Positions 1-7,550 of a stretch of DNA of 53,997 bases are shown one piece after another. Source of the stretch: an uncultured Bacteroidales bacterium (GTDB lineage: Bacteria > Bacteroidota > Bacteroidia > Bacteroidales > UBA932); the NCBI GenBank assembly GCA_905235675.1, contig CAJONC010000018.1, positions 1 to 53,997 on the forward strand. The letters run 5' to 3'. How positions within the stretch are numbered: position 1 is the first letter of the stretch; each line of letters opens with the position of its first letter. The translations under genes and the position numbers were made by a program. Below the pieces are notes generated by a model. That model saw only the letters and a list, made by a program, of their open reading frames with translations. It was not told the DNA's origin and ran no database searches.

Positions 1-1
1 C

Positions 2-934
2 GTGGAGAACATCATAGAAATCCCGCGTATGACCGTACAACGGGAGCAATTCAAGGCCGAATACAAGTGGTTTGACCTCGATACCCGGATAGGCTTTGAT
101 TACCCCTCAACCCCGGAAGAAATCATTCGCCAGGGTCTCGTGGACAATGTGACGGAAATCATGAGCGTAGAATCGGGCCGTACCTACGACGACCCGGTGG
201 ACCAGATTGTCTCCGAACTCATCAACTACGATGACGTTGACTATGATGAGAACGCAGATCTGCTCTATTATCTGGCCGAAGCCGCCTACAAAGCCATCGA
301 GGAACACGCAGACAACAAGAAGGATGCTCCCAGAATCGTGTACAACTTCCGCAAGGGAATCGCTAAGACCATTTACGAACAGATGAAGGCCCACTTCGTC
401 ATAGAGTCCCTGGGCTATTCCAAGCCCAAAGTCCTGCCTTTCACCGGAATCGTACAGCAGCACCTTATCGCCGTAGAAGGATTTGGACGCATCGACTACC
501 GCACCGTCGTAAAGCCGGCTCTGGTCCGCAAGTTCATCTACACCGGTTTCTTGAAGTCCTATTACACGGAAAGCAAGTTCGACAGCACGACAGAACTGGA
601 CTTCGCCAATGTCCTCGAAACCGACAGCGCAGTCCTCCGCTGGCTCCGTCCGGCACCCACCCAGTTCAACATCTATTGGGGCAACGGCGCACACCGTTAC
701 GAACCCGACTTCGTGGTCGAAACCGCTGATGCCATCTACCTGGTGGAAACCAAAGCGGCCAATAACCTTGAAGATCCGGATGTTCTGGCCAAGAAGAAAG
801 CTGCCCTGGAATACTGCAAAAACGCCAGTGAATACACCGCAGCCAACGGCGGCAAACCCTGGAAATACGCCCTCCTCGCCCACGACGTCGTGGTCCGTAC
901 CTCCAGTTTCCAATACCTGATGGCCTTCGCATAA
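2..934 (+). CDS. Type III restriction enzyme, Res subunit (C-terminal part, cut by window edge)
   Basis: This is the C-terminal 310 residues of what looks like the Res (helicase plus nuclease) subunit of a type III restriction system, which cleaves unmodified DNA in the cytoplasm together with a Mod methylase. The visible support is a PD-(D/E)XK-type nuclease core near residues 234-252: YEPDFVVET followed by YLVETKAA. The helicase motifs would lie upstream of base 1, so the GTG at base 2 need not be a start. No mod gene is visible here. The downstream neighbours are also defence-type. Family assignment is fairly firm; whether the full gene is intact cannot be seen. Confidence 0.82.
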   Translation: MENIIEIPRMTVQREQFKAEYKWFDLDTRIGFDYPSTPEEIIRQGLVDNVTEIMSVESGRTYDDPVDQIVSELINYDDVDYDENADLLYYLAEAAYKAIEEHADNKKDAPRIVYNFRKGIAKTIYEQMKAHFVIESLGYSKPKVLPFTGIVQQHLIAVEGFGRIDYRTVVKPALVRKFIYTGFLKSYYTESKFDSTTELDFANVLETDSAVLRWLRPAPTQFNIYWGNGAHRYEPDFVVETADAIYLVETKAANNLEDPDVLAKKKAALEYCKNASEYTAANGGKPWKYALLAHDVVVRTSSFQYLMAFA

Positions 935-1066
935 TACCCGATAACCATTAAAAGGTGCTGGTATTTTCGTTTATTCAGCCCTTTACTGATTAGGCTCTGC
1001 CACATTGTCAGTCGCCTTTATAGGGAATACTCTTTGTGAATGATAATGATGATTATTGTTTAGTTT

Positions 1067-2177
1067 ATGGATAATAAACCTCGCAACATCGTCGTAATTC
1101 TTGGTAATGGCTTCGACCTTGACCTCGGCCTCAAAACGTCCTACAAGGACTTTTGGGAATCCAAATTTTGTCCAAAGCATTATCCAGCGCCACTTATCAA
1201 CCACTTAAATCAACAATGGCCCGATAACCTTGAGGCCGTTAAATGGTATGATCTGGAGAATGAACTATTAAACTATTATAACTCAATTGAGGATCCATAT
1301 AATCCAAGAGATTATATCACTGATAAAGAAAAAGATTATCTAAAACAGTTAACGCCATACCTGCTGAAATATGGGGTACCATCTGATAAAGTAGATATAG
1401 CCAATTCTTTACTTGAAAAAGGGGTTATCCGTTATCGTGGGGACACGTTATGCACATATGATTGCCCTTTTCAAGAAGAGGCACAAATGCCACCCATAGA
1501 AAGAGATAAAAAGGCATTATCCATAATAAAAGAGAGGCTTTGCGATTATTTAAAAACTCTCTCTAAACCAGAACAAAGTGCTAATTCCTGTGCATCCTAC
1601 CTAATGTCAGCAATTAATAGATGCAAAGAGAAAGGACACATTGTAGATCTTTTCACATTTAATTACACAGATGTGAAATTCAATAAAAGATACATTCACT
1701 ATATGCACGGGAATTGCGCGGACGGAAACATCATCATTGGCACAAGAGACGATGTTAATATGGCTTCTACATACGATTTCCTTCAAAAAGGAATGGATGA
1801 ATATTTCTCATATTGTATCTGCATTAAAGGATGCTGATGAGGTCATCATCTTTGGTCATTCTTTGGGAGAGAATGATCGCCAATATTTCGCGCCTTTTTT
1901 CCTCAAACAGACCAACTACGATAATCCAATTAAGAAGGACATTACTATCTTTACTCGCGATACTGGTTCTCAGCAAGAAATCAAAAGAGCCTTACAAAAG
2001 ATGACAAATGGGAATCTCTCGGGCCTCTTCAGCATAAATCAGCCTACAATCATAAAGACTGCTGACATAGAAGAAGATCGAGAGAAACTCCGTAGTTTCT
2101 TAATAACCCACGAGATAAACGAAGACGATACGGATACTATAATTGGCAGATTGCTTTCTAAGCCTAAACAGCAATGA
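1067..2177 (+). pseudogene. AbiH-family abortive infection protein, broken by a +1 frameshift
   Basis: AbiH proteins are phage-exclusion factors of about 350-400 residues. The N-terminal part (1067-1837) has the family hallmark ILGNGFDLDLGLKTSYKDF near residues 11-29, and later FNYTD and YIHYMHGN. The C-terminal hallmark, EVIIFGHSLGENDRQYF, sits one frame over and runs to the stop at 2177. Splicing the frames near base 1812 gives about 370 residues, a normal family length, so one base appears to be in excess between about 1780 and 1830. The gene is visibly AT-richer than the core genes, which suggests transfer. It could be a true pseudogene or a sequencing error. A small gene overlaps its stop codon by 4 bp. 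Confidence 0.8.
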
Positions 2178-2353
2178 AAACCTCGCACCACCCCAAAAAA
2201 TTCCGTATAACGGAAAAGGATTTCCTTCTAGCCAATCGCAGGGCGGCGCGGGAGGAGGACATCGCGCTTCACGGGCGGCCGACTTCGTTCCGGAAGGCCC
2301 TGCATAAATCCAAAAAGATCTACGACCGCAAGAAATTCAAGAATCTTATATGA
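2174..2353 (+). CDS. Small basic hypothetical protein (59 aa)
   Basis: The ATG at 2174 overlaps the stop of the AbiH frame (ATGA, 2174-2177), and the frame stays open for 59 codons to TGA at 2353. The protein is strongly basic and contains NRRAAREEDIALHGRPTSF and ends HKSKKIYDRKKFKNLI. I recall similar small uncharacterised proteins from Bacteroidales genomes, but this is memory and not a search. There is no signal peptide or membrane segment. Start-stop overlap on both sides (ATGA again at 2350) suggests translation coupled to its neighbours. No function is proposed. Confidence 0.6.
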   Translation: MKTSHHPKKFRITEKDFLLANRRAAREEDIALHGRPTSFRKALHKSKKIYDRKKFKNLI

Positions 2354-2445
2354 CAAAAAAGCAAAAAGAACTCATCTCCCGCATCGAAGCGATGGAGGTG
2401 CTATAGCATTACGTCGGCGGCTCTCTCAAGATATTCCATTTCTAA
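2350..2445 (+). pseudogene. Very small coupled reading frame interrupted by TAG
   Basis: An ATG at 2350 overlaps the previous stop (ATGA). It encodes 18 residues beginning MTKKQKELISRIEAMEVL, then TAG at 2404-2406. The same frame continues as HYVGGSLKIFHF to TAA at 2443. The frame after the stop still looks protein-like, so this may be a 31-codon gene with a nonsense change, or simply an 18-residue peptide. Support is only the coupling and composition. Confidence 0.3.
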
Positions 2446-2877
2446 TCATGTTTTTTCCGAGCGTAAAGAAACGTCTCTTTTCCCGGATTACCAAACCTAA
2501 TCGGTATTTTTGTGGTAAATCAAGCGGAACTTTTGCGGAGATTTTCCCGCAAGTCAAGGATAATATGGGCAAACAGAGTTACCTACTTGCGAATTCCAGA
2601 AAAAGCATTACTTTTCTATTGGTCTGGTAAGACGCGGTATTGCGGGCTAATAAGCCATTAGTGCAAAAATCCTCGCCCGGGGCGGGGCCCACCTTTAGGG
2701 TAAACAGATATCGAGCAGGACTGAGGTTTTTCATTTTACTTCCAGAGCAATGATACACTTCGGGCTAAAAGGGCTTCATGAATTGAAGGCAGGTAATGCC
2801 TACCTTAAATAGAATCAAAATGAATGTCGACTACAAGACCTATTATCTGCGAAATATGTCCCCTTTCCCCGGTCGTC
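2446..2877. other. Gene-free stretch between the AbiH cluster and the barrel protein
   Basis: No convincing reading frame on either strand. A 60-codon frame at 2448-2630 has no family features. The stretch holds a GC-rich patch around 2672-2690 (CGCCCGGGGCG, self-complementary), and an imperfect dyad near 2785-2805 built from GGCAGGT and TGCCTACC. It probably contains decayed accessory sequence and the downstream end of the barrel gene. Confidence 0.4.
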
Positions 2878-3399
2878 TCAGAATAAATAGAAAAATCCGA
2901 TGGAAGAGGTAGTTCCCGCGTTGAGGGTGAACTGGGACTCGGAGAAATCATATCCGAGGAAACCCAGGCAGAAATCCATGCTGATGTGGTCCGTCAACTT
3001 TATCATTATCCCGGGCGCGAAATCAAGGGTAAATCCGGTATATTTGTCTTTGGTTATAGCTTTCCTGCCACCGTAAAAACACAGGCAGTTGTCGACATAG
3101 AATCCCACCTGTCCCCACGTGAAGGGAACGTAACGGAGGTAAGGCGCCACCTCCCAGCTCATGTTGCCTACTCCGAATGTGTTTGTTCCTGTCAGGTATG
3201 AAGTTTCGTTCGCATAAGACAGGACGGCGCCGACATACAGGTTATCCGAAAAGCAATAACCGAAATCCGGAGAAAAGGCGAACCCCGCATCAAGATCCTT
3301 CGCTTTGGCAAAGCCGATTTCTCCTCCGATGTACCAGTTCTGGGCGAAAGCGCTGAAGCCGACAAGAGTGGCGACAATGACAGTAAAAAGTTTCTTCAT
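2878..3399 (-). CDS. Small outer-membrane beta-barrel protein (porin/OmpW-like)
   Basis: The 173-residue product begins with a clear signal peptide (MKKLFTVIVATLVGFSAFAQ) and then alternating hydrophobic/polar, aromatic-rich strands. It ends in SIGFFYLF, a terminal aromatic typical of BAM-inserted barrels. The size suits an eight-stranded barrel of the type annotated as outer membrane beta-barrel or PorT/OmpW-like in Bacteroidetes. No enzymatic motif is present. A weak promoter match lies upstream on the minus strand (TTAATTTG near 3424-3433 with TTTG about 17 bp away). It looks like a core gene left between accessory remnants. Confidence 0.7.
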   Translation of the reverse strand: MKKLFTVIVATLVGFSAFAQNWYIGGEIGFAKAKDLDAGFAFSPDFGYCFSDNLYVGAVLSYANETSYLTGTNTFGVGNMSWEVAPYLRYVPFTWGQVGFYVDNCLCFYGGRKAITKDKYTGFTLDFAPGIMIKLTDHISMDFCLGFLGYDFSESQFTLNAGTTSSIGFFYLF

Positions 3400-3472
3400 T
3401 TCCGTAAGTTTTAATTTGAGTCCGCAAATTAACGCTAATTGTCTTCCATCAAAGCAACAATCATTTCCTTAT

Positions 3473-3496
3473 TTTTCTGTCCACTTTTCTGTCCAC
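3473..3496 (+). repeat. Tandem 12-bp direct repeat TTTTCTGTCCAC x2
   Basis: Two exact adjacent copies of TTTTCTGTCCAC occupy 3473-3484 and 3485-3496, just upstream of the decapitated RhuM-Fic gene. The core TGTCCA is the complement of TGGACA, which is also tandemly iterated near 53750-53771 at the other end of the window. This could be a recombination or regulator-binding array; function is not shown. Confidence 0.6.
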
Positions 3497-3564
3497 CGTG
3501 GTCAGATTGTACATACAGCGAAGGTATATAGACAAGAGATACCACATGTGCAAAATTTGCACAT

Positions 3565-4332
3565 ATGGGTATAGATGAAGACCAAACCTACGTTACAGAG
3601 CTGTTCAACCTCGATGTCATCATCTCCGTAGGCTACCGGGTCAAGTCCCAACGTGGCACTCAGTTCCGTATCTGGGCAAACTCTGTTCTCAAGGACTATC
3701 TCATAAAAGGCTATGCCGTCAAGAGCGACCTGGTCCAGCAGAAGTATGACGACCTCAAGGCACTTGTAGACGTAATGGGCCGCACAATGGGATATCTTAA
3801 CTCCCCCGCCGACGACCAGATCCGGTCCATCTTCGATGTGGTCAGGGACTATACTTATGCCCTGGACACTTTGGACAGCTACGACTACCAGAATCTGGGG
3901 ATAAGGGCAACCCGCAAGGAATACTTCCATGCTACATACGACAATGCTATGGAAGTCATTCACAGCCTCAAGGCCAAGTTTGGCGGAAGCGACCTGTTCG
4001 GCCACGAGAAAGACCAGTCCTTCCATAGTTCAATCGGGCAGATCTACCAGACTTGGGACGGCAAGGACCTGTACCCCTCCGTCGAGGCCGCAATGCTGCT
4101 CTATCTTGTGGTCAAGAATCATTCCTTCACGGATGGAAATAAACGCATCGCCGCCACCCTCTTCCTTTGGTTCATGGAAAACAATCACATCCTTTATGCT
4201 CCAGACGGCCATAAACGCATAGCAGACAATGCATTGGTCGCACTCACTTTAATGATTGCAGAAAGTAAGACAGACGAGATGGACATCATGGTTAAAGTAG
4301 TTGTAAATCTTATAAATGGAGATAATCAATGA
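3565..4332 (+). CDS. RhuM-type N-domain fused to Fic/Doc domain, N-terminally shortened
   Basis: The first 40 residues carry the RhuM-family signature FNLDVIISVGYRVKSQRGT, and the C-terminal half has a Fic/Doc core with HSFTDGNKRIAATLFLWF (the HxFx[D/N]GNK/R active motif). Fic domains transfer AMP or another nucleotide or phosphate group to target proteins, and Doc-like members act as toxins. Intact RhuM proteins have about 60-95 more residues (an HTH-like part) before this point. In frame, upstream codons read TTCAKFAH, which fits the family, but a TAG at 3529 blocks the frame. The N-terminus is therefore lost or frame-broken. The ATG at 3565 is the best available start. Function of this short form is uncertain. 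Confidence 0.75.
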   Translation: MGIDEDQTYVTELFNLDVIISVGYRVKSQRGTQFRIWANSVLKDYLIKGYAVKSDLVQQKYDDLKALVDVMGRTMGYLNSPADDQIRSIFDVVRDYTYALDTLDSYDYQNLGIRATRKEYFHATYDNAMEVIHSLKAKFGGSDLFGHEKDQSFHSSIGQIYQTWDGKDLYPSVEAAMLLYLVVKNHSFTDGNKRIAATLFLWFMENNHILYAPDGHKRIADNALVALTLMIAESKTDEMDIMVKVVVNLINGDNQ

Positions 4333-4411
4333 CGAAGAACATCAGCCTTTTCCAGAACAAGTTCTCGGGAGAGAACCTATTCTTCATAGTAGTTTCTTCA
4401 TTTCCTCTTCA

Positions 4412-5500
4412 TCAGGGAGCAGTTCTTTCAACTGTTCCTGGTTGGTAGTATAGGTCGCCACACCGGTAATCTTGCAACACGTATTCAACGAAGGTTTTGT
4501 CGGCGTCCTTGCAGAGAATAATGCCCAGCGGCGGATTCTCCCACTCCAGACGGTCATCGTCATCTATGACGTGGAGATAATGCGACAATTGCCCGAGATA
4601 ACTGGGCTTGAACTTACCCTTCTTGAGTTCTACAACCACGGTCGCCCGGAGAATCCGGTTGAAGAAAAGCAGATCCACCCAGTTGTCGTGCCCCAGTTTT
4701 TCATAATGGACCTGGCTTCCGGAGAAGGTGAATCCCTTGCCGAAAGTCATGATGAAGTTCTTGACATTGTTGACAATCTCTTTCTCAATCACCCGTTCAT
4801 CAATGTCCTCGTCACGCTCGCCAAGCTGTTCCACGTTGATGTAGTCTAGCAAGTACTCATCTTTGAACATTTGTATGGCCCTGAAGGCCTGCTTGTAATC
4901 CGAGATTGTTTGGGAGAAGTTGTTGGGAAGGGTACCTTGCTTGTGAAAAGTATCTTCAGCTATCTTCTGCTCAATCTCCTCGACCTTCAGATGCTGGTCA
5001 TAGCAAAGCTGGATATAGTATTTGCGTTCTTCTAGCGTCTTTGCCTTAGCAAGAATAGCAATATGATGAGTGAAACCAATGCTAAAGAAGGCCGCAAGAG
5101 GAAGTTCTGCTGCTGAGAAAGCCATCAGTTCTTTCTCGGAATCAATTTTGGCAGTTGCAACTGCCAAAATATTGTTCTCTTCTATTTCGGCAGTTTGGAC
5201 TGCCAAATTAGAATCAAGGACACTCCATTGCTCATAGAAGGTCCTCATGTTGCGAAGATTTCGTGGAGAGAACCCGCGAAGTCCGGGCATCTCGGCAGAT
5301 AACTGGCGGCTGATGGTCTCAATGGCATCCTTGCCCCAGAACCCTGCACGCGAGTTATTCGAAATATACCGTCCGATACCATAGTACAAGGCAAGTTGCT
5401 CCTGGTTTACACCAGCAAGCGCCCTCGCTTGACTCTTTAGGATAGCCGCCTTAATCTGTTGAACGGCATCATTGTATTTTGGGCTCAATTTATCATCCAT
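4412..5500 (-). CDS. DUF1016/YhcG-family PDDEXK nuclease
   Basis: The 362-residue product has the DUF1016 N-terminal helical domain (LALYYGIGRYISNNS, GFSPRNLRNMRTFYEQW) and a C-terminal PD-(D/E)XK nuclease with HDNWVDLLFFNR followed by VVVELKKGKFKPSYLGQL, giving the D...ExK metal-binding set. I chose the ATG at 5500 (MDDKLSPKYNDAV) over the upstream in-frame start at 5590 because the latter would overlap the previous gene and encodes unrelated residues. It follows the phosphoesterase gene by 14 bp and is the last gene of a three-gene minus-strand operon. DUF1016 nucleases often occur in restriction or defence loci; the substrate is unknown. Confidence 0.85.
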   Translation of the reverse strand: MDDKLSPKYNDAVQQIKAAILKSQARALAGVNQEQLALYYGIGRYISNNSRAGFWGKDAIETISRQLSAEMPGLRGFSPRNLRNMRTFYEQWSVLDSNLAVQTAEIEENNILAVATAKIDSEKELMAFSAAELPLAAFFSIGFTHHIAILAKAKTLEERKYYIQLCYDQHLKVEEIEQKIAEDTFHKQGTLPNNFSQTISDYKQAFRAIQMFKDEYLLDYINVEQLGERDEDIDERVIEKEIVNNVKNFIMTFGKGFTFSGSQVHYEKLGHDNWVDLLFFNRILRATVVVELKKGKFKPSYLGQLSHYLHVIDDDDRLEWENPPLGIILCKDADKTFVEYVLQDYRCGDLYYQPGTVERTAP

Positions 5501-5514
5501 AAACAACTCAATTA

Positions 5515-6282
5515 TCAAATCTCTATTACTTTTCCAGGATAGAAGTCGTGTCCTTCTCCTGCATGGTTCACATAGCCTAGTTGGTTGCAAATCACCTTTG
5601 TATTTCCGATGGTCTGGTCTATATTTGAATGGGAGTGTCCATATATCCAGGCATCGATATCCCTAAATTCTATGAATTTGTCAAGGTTGGCACAAAATGC
5701 ATCGGTTAATGGTGAATTCTGGTACTGCGGAGCAACGCAACTTCTTGCGGGGACGTGATGCGACACAACTACTTTGTGTTTCTCATCGGCTTCCAGCGCC
5801 TTGTCAAGAAAATCCAGACACTTTATATGTATAGCATTGGTGTCGTCGGGCGTCAGCAATCGTTTCCCGCATTTGATTCTGTAGTAGTCATTTAACGAGC
5901 TGCGGACGGCGTTCTTGTTAGGGTTTGTAATCACCGACCAGAGTGTCGTCAGGTAAAAGGCGACATCTCCGATCCGTACTGCCTGATTTTGGAAATATCC
6001 GACATTGTTTCTCAGCATCCAGTACCACGAGTCCCCCCGCTCCATAATATCAGTGTAGTTGTAGTACTCGTGATTGCCTGGGACTACAAGGGTGTATTGG
6101 AAATGGTCGGCACACCAATCCCAAAATGGCAGGTGGGTTATGGCCGTATTGTCCAGATAATAGATATCCCCGGCAAGGACCAGAATATCCCCGACCACGG
6201 GCAGAGGATTGTTCTCGATGTAGTTCATATTGTCCCGCAACTCCAGATGCAGGTCAGATGCGTATTGTATCTTCATAGCCAC
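5515..6282 (-). CDS. Calcineurin-like metallophosphoesterase
   Basis: This cytosolic 255-residue protein carries the full metallophosphoesterase motif set in order: ASDLHLE (DxH), VLAGDIYYL (GD), VVPGNHEYY (GNHE), VVVSHHVPA (H) and WIYGHSHSN (GHxH). It hydrolyses phosphomonoesters or diesters using two metal ions; the substrate cannot be read from sequence. ATG at 6282 or the third-codon ATG at 6276 are both possible. It sits 6 bp after a coiled-coil protein and 14 bp before the DUF1016 nuclease, so the three are probably co-transcribed. The operon is visibly AT-richer than the core. Confidence 0.88.
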   Translation of the reverse strand: MAMKIQYASDLHLELRDNMNYIENNPLPVVGDILVLAGDIYYLDNTAITHLPFWDWCADHFQYTLVVPGNHEYYNYTDIMERGDSWYWMLRNNVGYFQNQAVRIGDVAFYLTTLWSVITNPNKNAVRSSLNDYYRIKCGKRLLTPDDTNAIHIKCLDFLDKALEADEKHKVVVSHHVPARSCVAPQYQNSPLTDAFCANLDKFIEFRDIDAWIYGHSHSNIDQTIGNTKVICNQLGYVNHAGEGHDFYPGKVIEI

Positions 6283-6288
6283 GAATAA

Positions 6289-6831
6289 TCAGCATTTGGT
6301 ATAAATCAATTCATAGCGTTCCGAGTTGGATTCATCTTCAAAGATTCCCTGTAGGAACCTAAATTTGAAGCATAGGAATCGTAGTTCCTCCAATTCCTCC
6401 TGACATTCCTCTATACTGCGTTTACAATCAAAGATGTCCTCTTCAATCTTATCATATAAATCAGCGTTTGCCTTAACAATCCTTGCCTCGTAGCGCTCTA
6501 TATCCTCTTTTCTACCAGAAATAATCCTCTCGTAAGAAGAGATCTCTTCGTTATAGTAATCTATGACTTCCTTCAACAAATCATTTGTCAAAGGCTTGGG
6601 GTCTTCAGACCATGGCAAAACACTAAGTTGCCGGCTGGGAGTAGTTGACAGATAAAATAACTCGCAACCAAAAGTTTCGACCACAGCATTGTTATAATTT
6701 CGAACCTCCTCATAAATGGCATTCACTTCTTCTTTACTTTTTCCCTCCAGTTCCTCACCCGTCGGGTCGTCACGAAAAGATAAAAGCTGGGCTGCTTTCT
6801 CTCTTAGGTATACCGATGTGTACTCACTCAT
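6289..6831 (-). CDS. Hypothetical charged coiled-coil protein
   Basis: I do not recognise the family. The 180-residue product has no signal peptide or membrane segment. Roughly residues 85-155 are highly charged with heptad-like spacing (EVIDYYNEEISSYERIISG, then DIERYEARIVKANADLYDKI), which suggests a coiled coil. It is the first gene of the operon with the phosphoesterase and the DUF1016 nuclease. A good TAnnTTTG element on the minus strand (TACGTTTG, 6903-6910) could drive the operon. It may be a sensor or adaptor for its partners, which is inference only. Confidence 0.6.
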   Translation of the reverse strand: MSEYTSVYLREKAAQLLSFRDDPTGEELEGKSKEEVNAIYEEVRNYNNAVVETFGCELFYLSTTPSRQLSVLPWSEDPKPLTNDLLKEVIDYYNEEISSYERIISGRKEDIERYEARIVKANADLYDKIEEDIFDCKRSIEECQEELEELRFLCFKFRFLQGIFEDESNSERYELIYTKC

Positions 6832-6902
6832 AATGTAATGTTTAAAAATATTCCTTTGCTAAAAATATATCAATTCAATACATTCTGCAAATTTTCTTAC
6901 GC

Positions 6903-6940
6903 CAAACGTATTAAAATAATGAAAATATTCCATATCTTTG
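6903..6940. promoter_or_regulatory. Divergent Bacteroidetes-type promoter elements
   Basis: Minus strand: TACGTTTG (6903-6910), upstream of the coiled-coil operon. Plus strand: TATCTTTG (6933-6940), 21 bp before the HTH gene start. Both match the TAnnTTTG element. No convincing TTTG partner at the usual spacing was found for either. Confidence 0.5.
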
Positions 6941-6961
6941 CAGAAGTAATACACGAAACGT

Positions 6962-7420
6962 ATGGACTTCAAACGTATAGAACGACGCATTTTCCTCGCA
7001 GACCTCAATTCGGAAATGCTGGAAAAAGGAATCACACAGAAGGAACTGGGCAAGTATCTCGGAATACGGCCAAGTCAACTGTCATTATGGCTCAGCGGCA
7101 ACAGAGGAATGAGCCTGGATAACCTCATCCGCATTTCAAACGCCGTAAAAGGGTGGGAGACGAGGTATGACCATGTATTGAATGAGCCTTCTATAGAATA
7201 CGGGGAACCAGTGCAGAGTCTGGGTTTTCTCATAAAAAAGCATCTCAAGCAGCAGGGAATGGCCCAGAAAACACTCGCCGACAGAGTCGGAACAAGTCAG
7301 TCAAGAATCAGCGAATACGTCAGAGGTGCCGTCACCCCCTCTCTCGGTGTCGCCGCCCGCATCTGCAGAGAACTCCAAATTGACCCAAAAAGGTTTGTCG
7401 ATGCCTGCAGCAGGCTGTAG
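6962..7420 (+). CDS. XRE-type regulator with two helix-turn-helix domains
   Basis: The 152-residue protein has two separate Cro/CI-type HTH segments: ITQKELGKYLGIRPSQLSLW near residues 24-43, and MAQKTLADRVGTSQSRISEY near residues 100-119 followed by a conserved-looking IDPKRFVDA tail. It has no enzymatic domain. It probably binds DNA as a dimer or bridges two half-sites. It is divergent from the coiled-coil/phosphoesterase/nuclease operon with a 130-bp shared upstream region, so it is a candidate regulator of that operon. The TATCTTTG element at 6933-6940 is its likely promoter. Confidence 0.8.
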   Translation: MDFKRIERRIFLADLNSEMLEKGITQKELGKYLGIRPSQLSLWLSGNRGMSLDNLIRISNAVKGWETRYDHVLNEPSIEYGEPVQSLGFLIKKHLKQQGMAQKTLADRVGTSQSRISEYVRGAVTPSLGVAARICRELQIDPKRFVDACSRL

Positions 7421-7472
7421 ACAAAGACAGATTGCTATGCATGGTTTCGACCGGAATCTGATAATCAGAGAG

Positions 7473-7493
7473 ATGGCCGATCAGGTCGGCCAT
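7473..7493. terminator. Perfect 8-bp hairpin between convergent genes
   Basis: ATGGCCGA, loop TCAGG, TCGGCCAT lies between the HTH gene and the convergent GH2 gene. It has no following T-run, so it may be a bidirectional transcription end without the classical U-tract, or chance. Confidence 0.35.
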
Positions 7494-7550
7494 GACGGGA
7501 ACGATTGCATCGCCCGCGGCAATGACGAGAAGATACTCGAACTGAAACAG

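Noticed and set aside
2448..2630. A 60-codon frame beginning MFFPSVKKRLFS
   Set aside because: No family features, no promoter or coupling, and composition typical of chance in AT-rich DNA.
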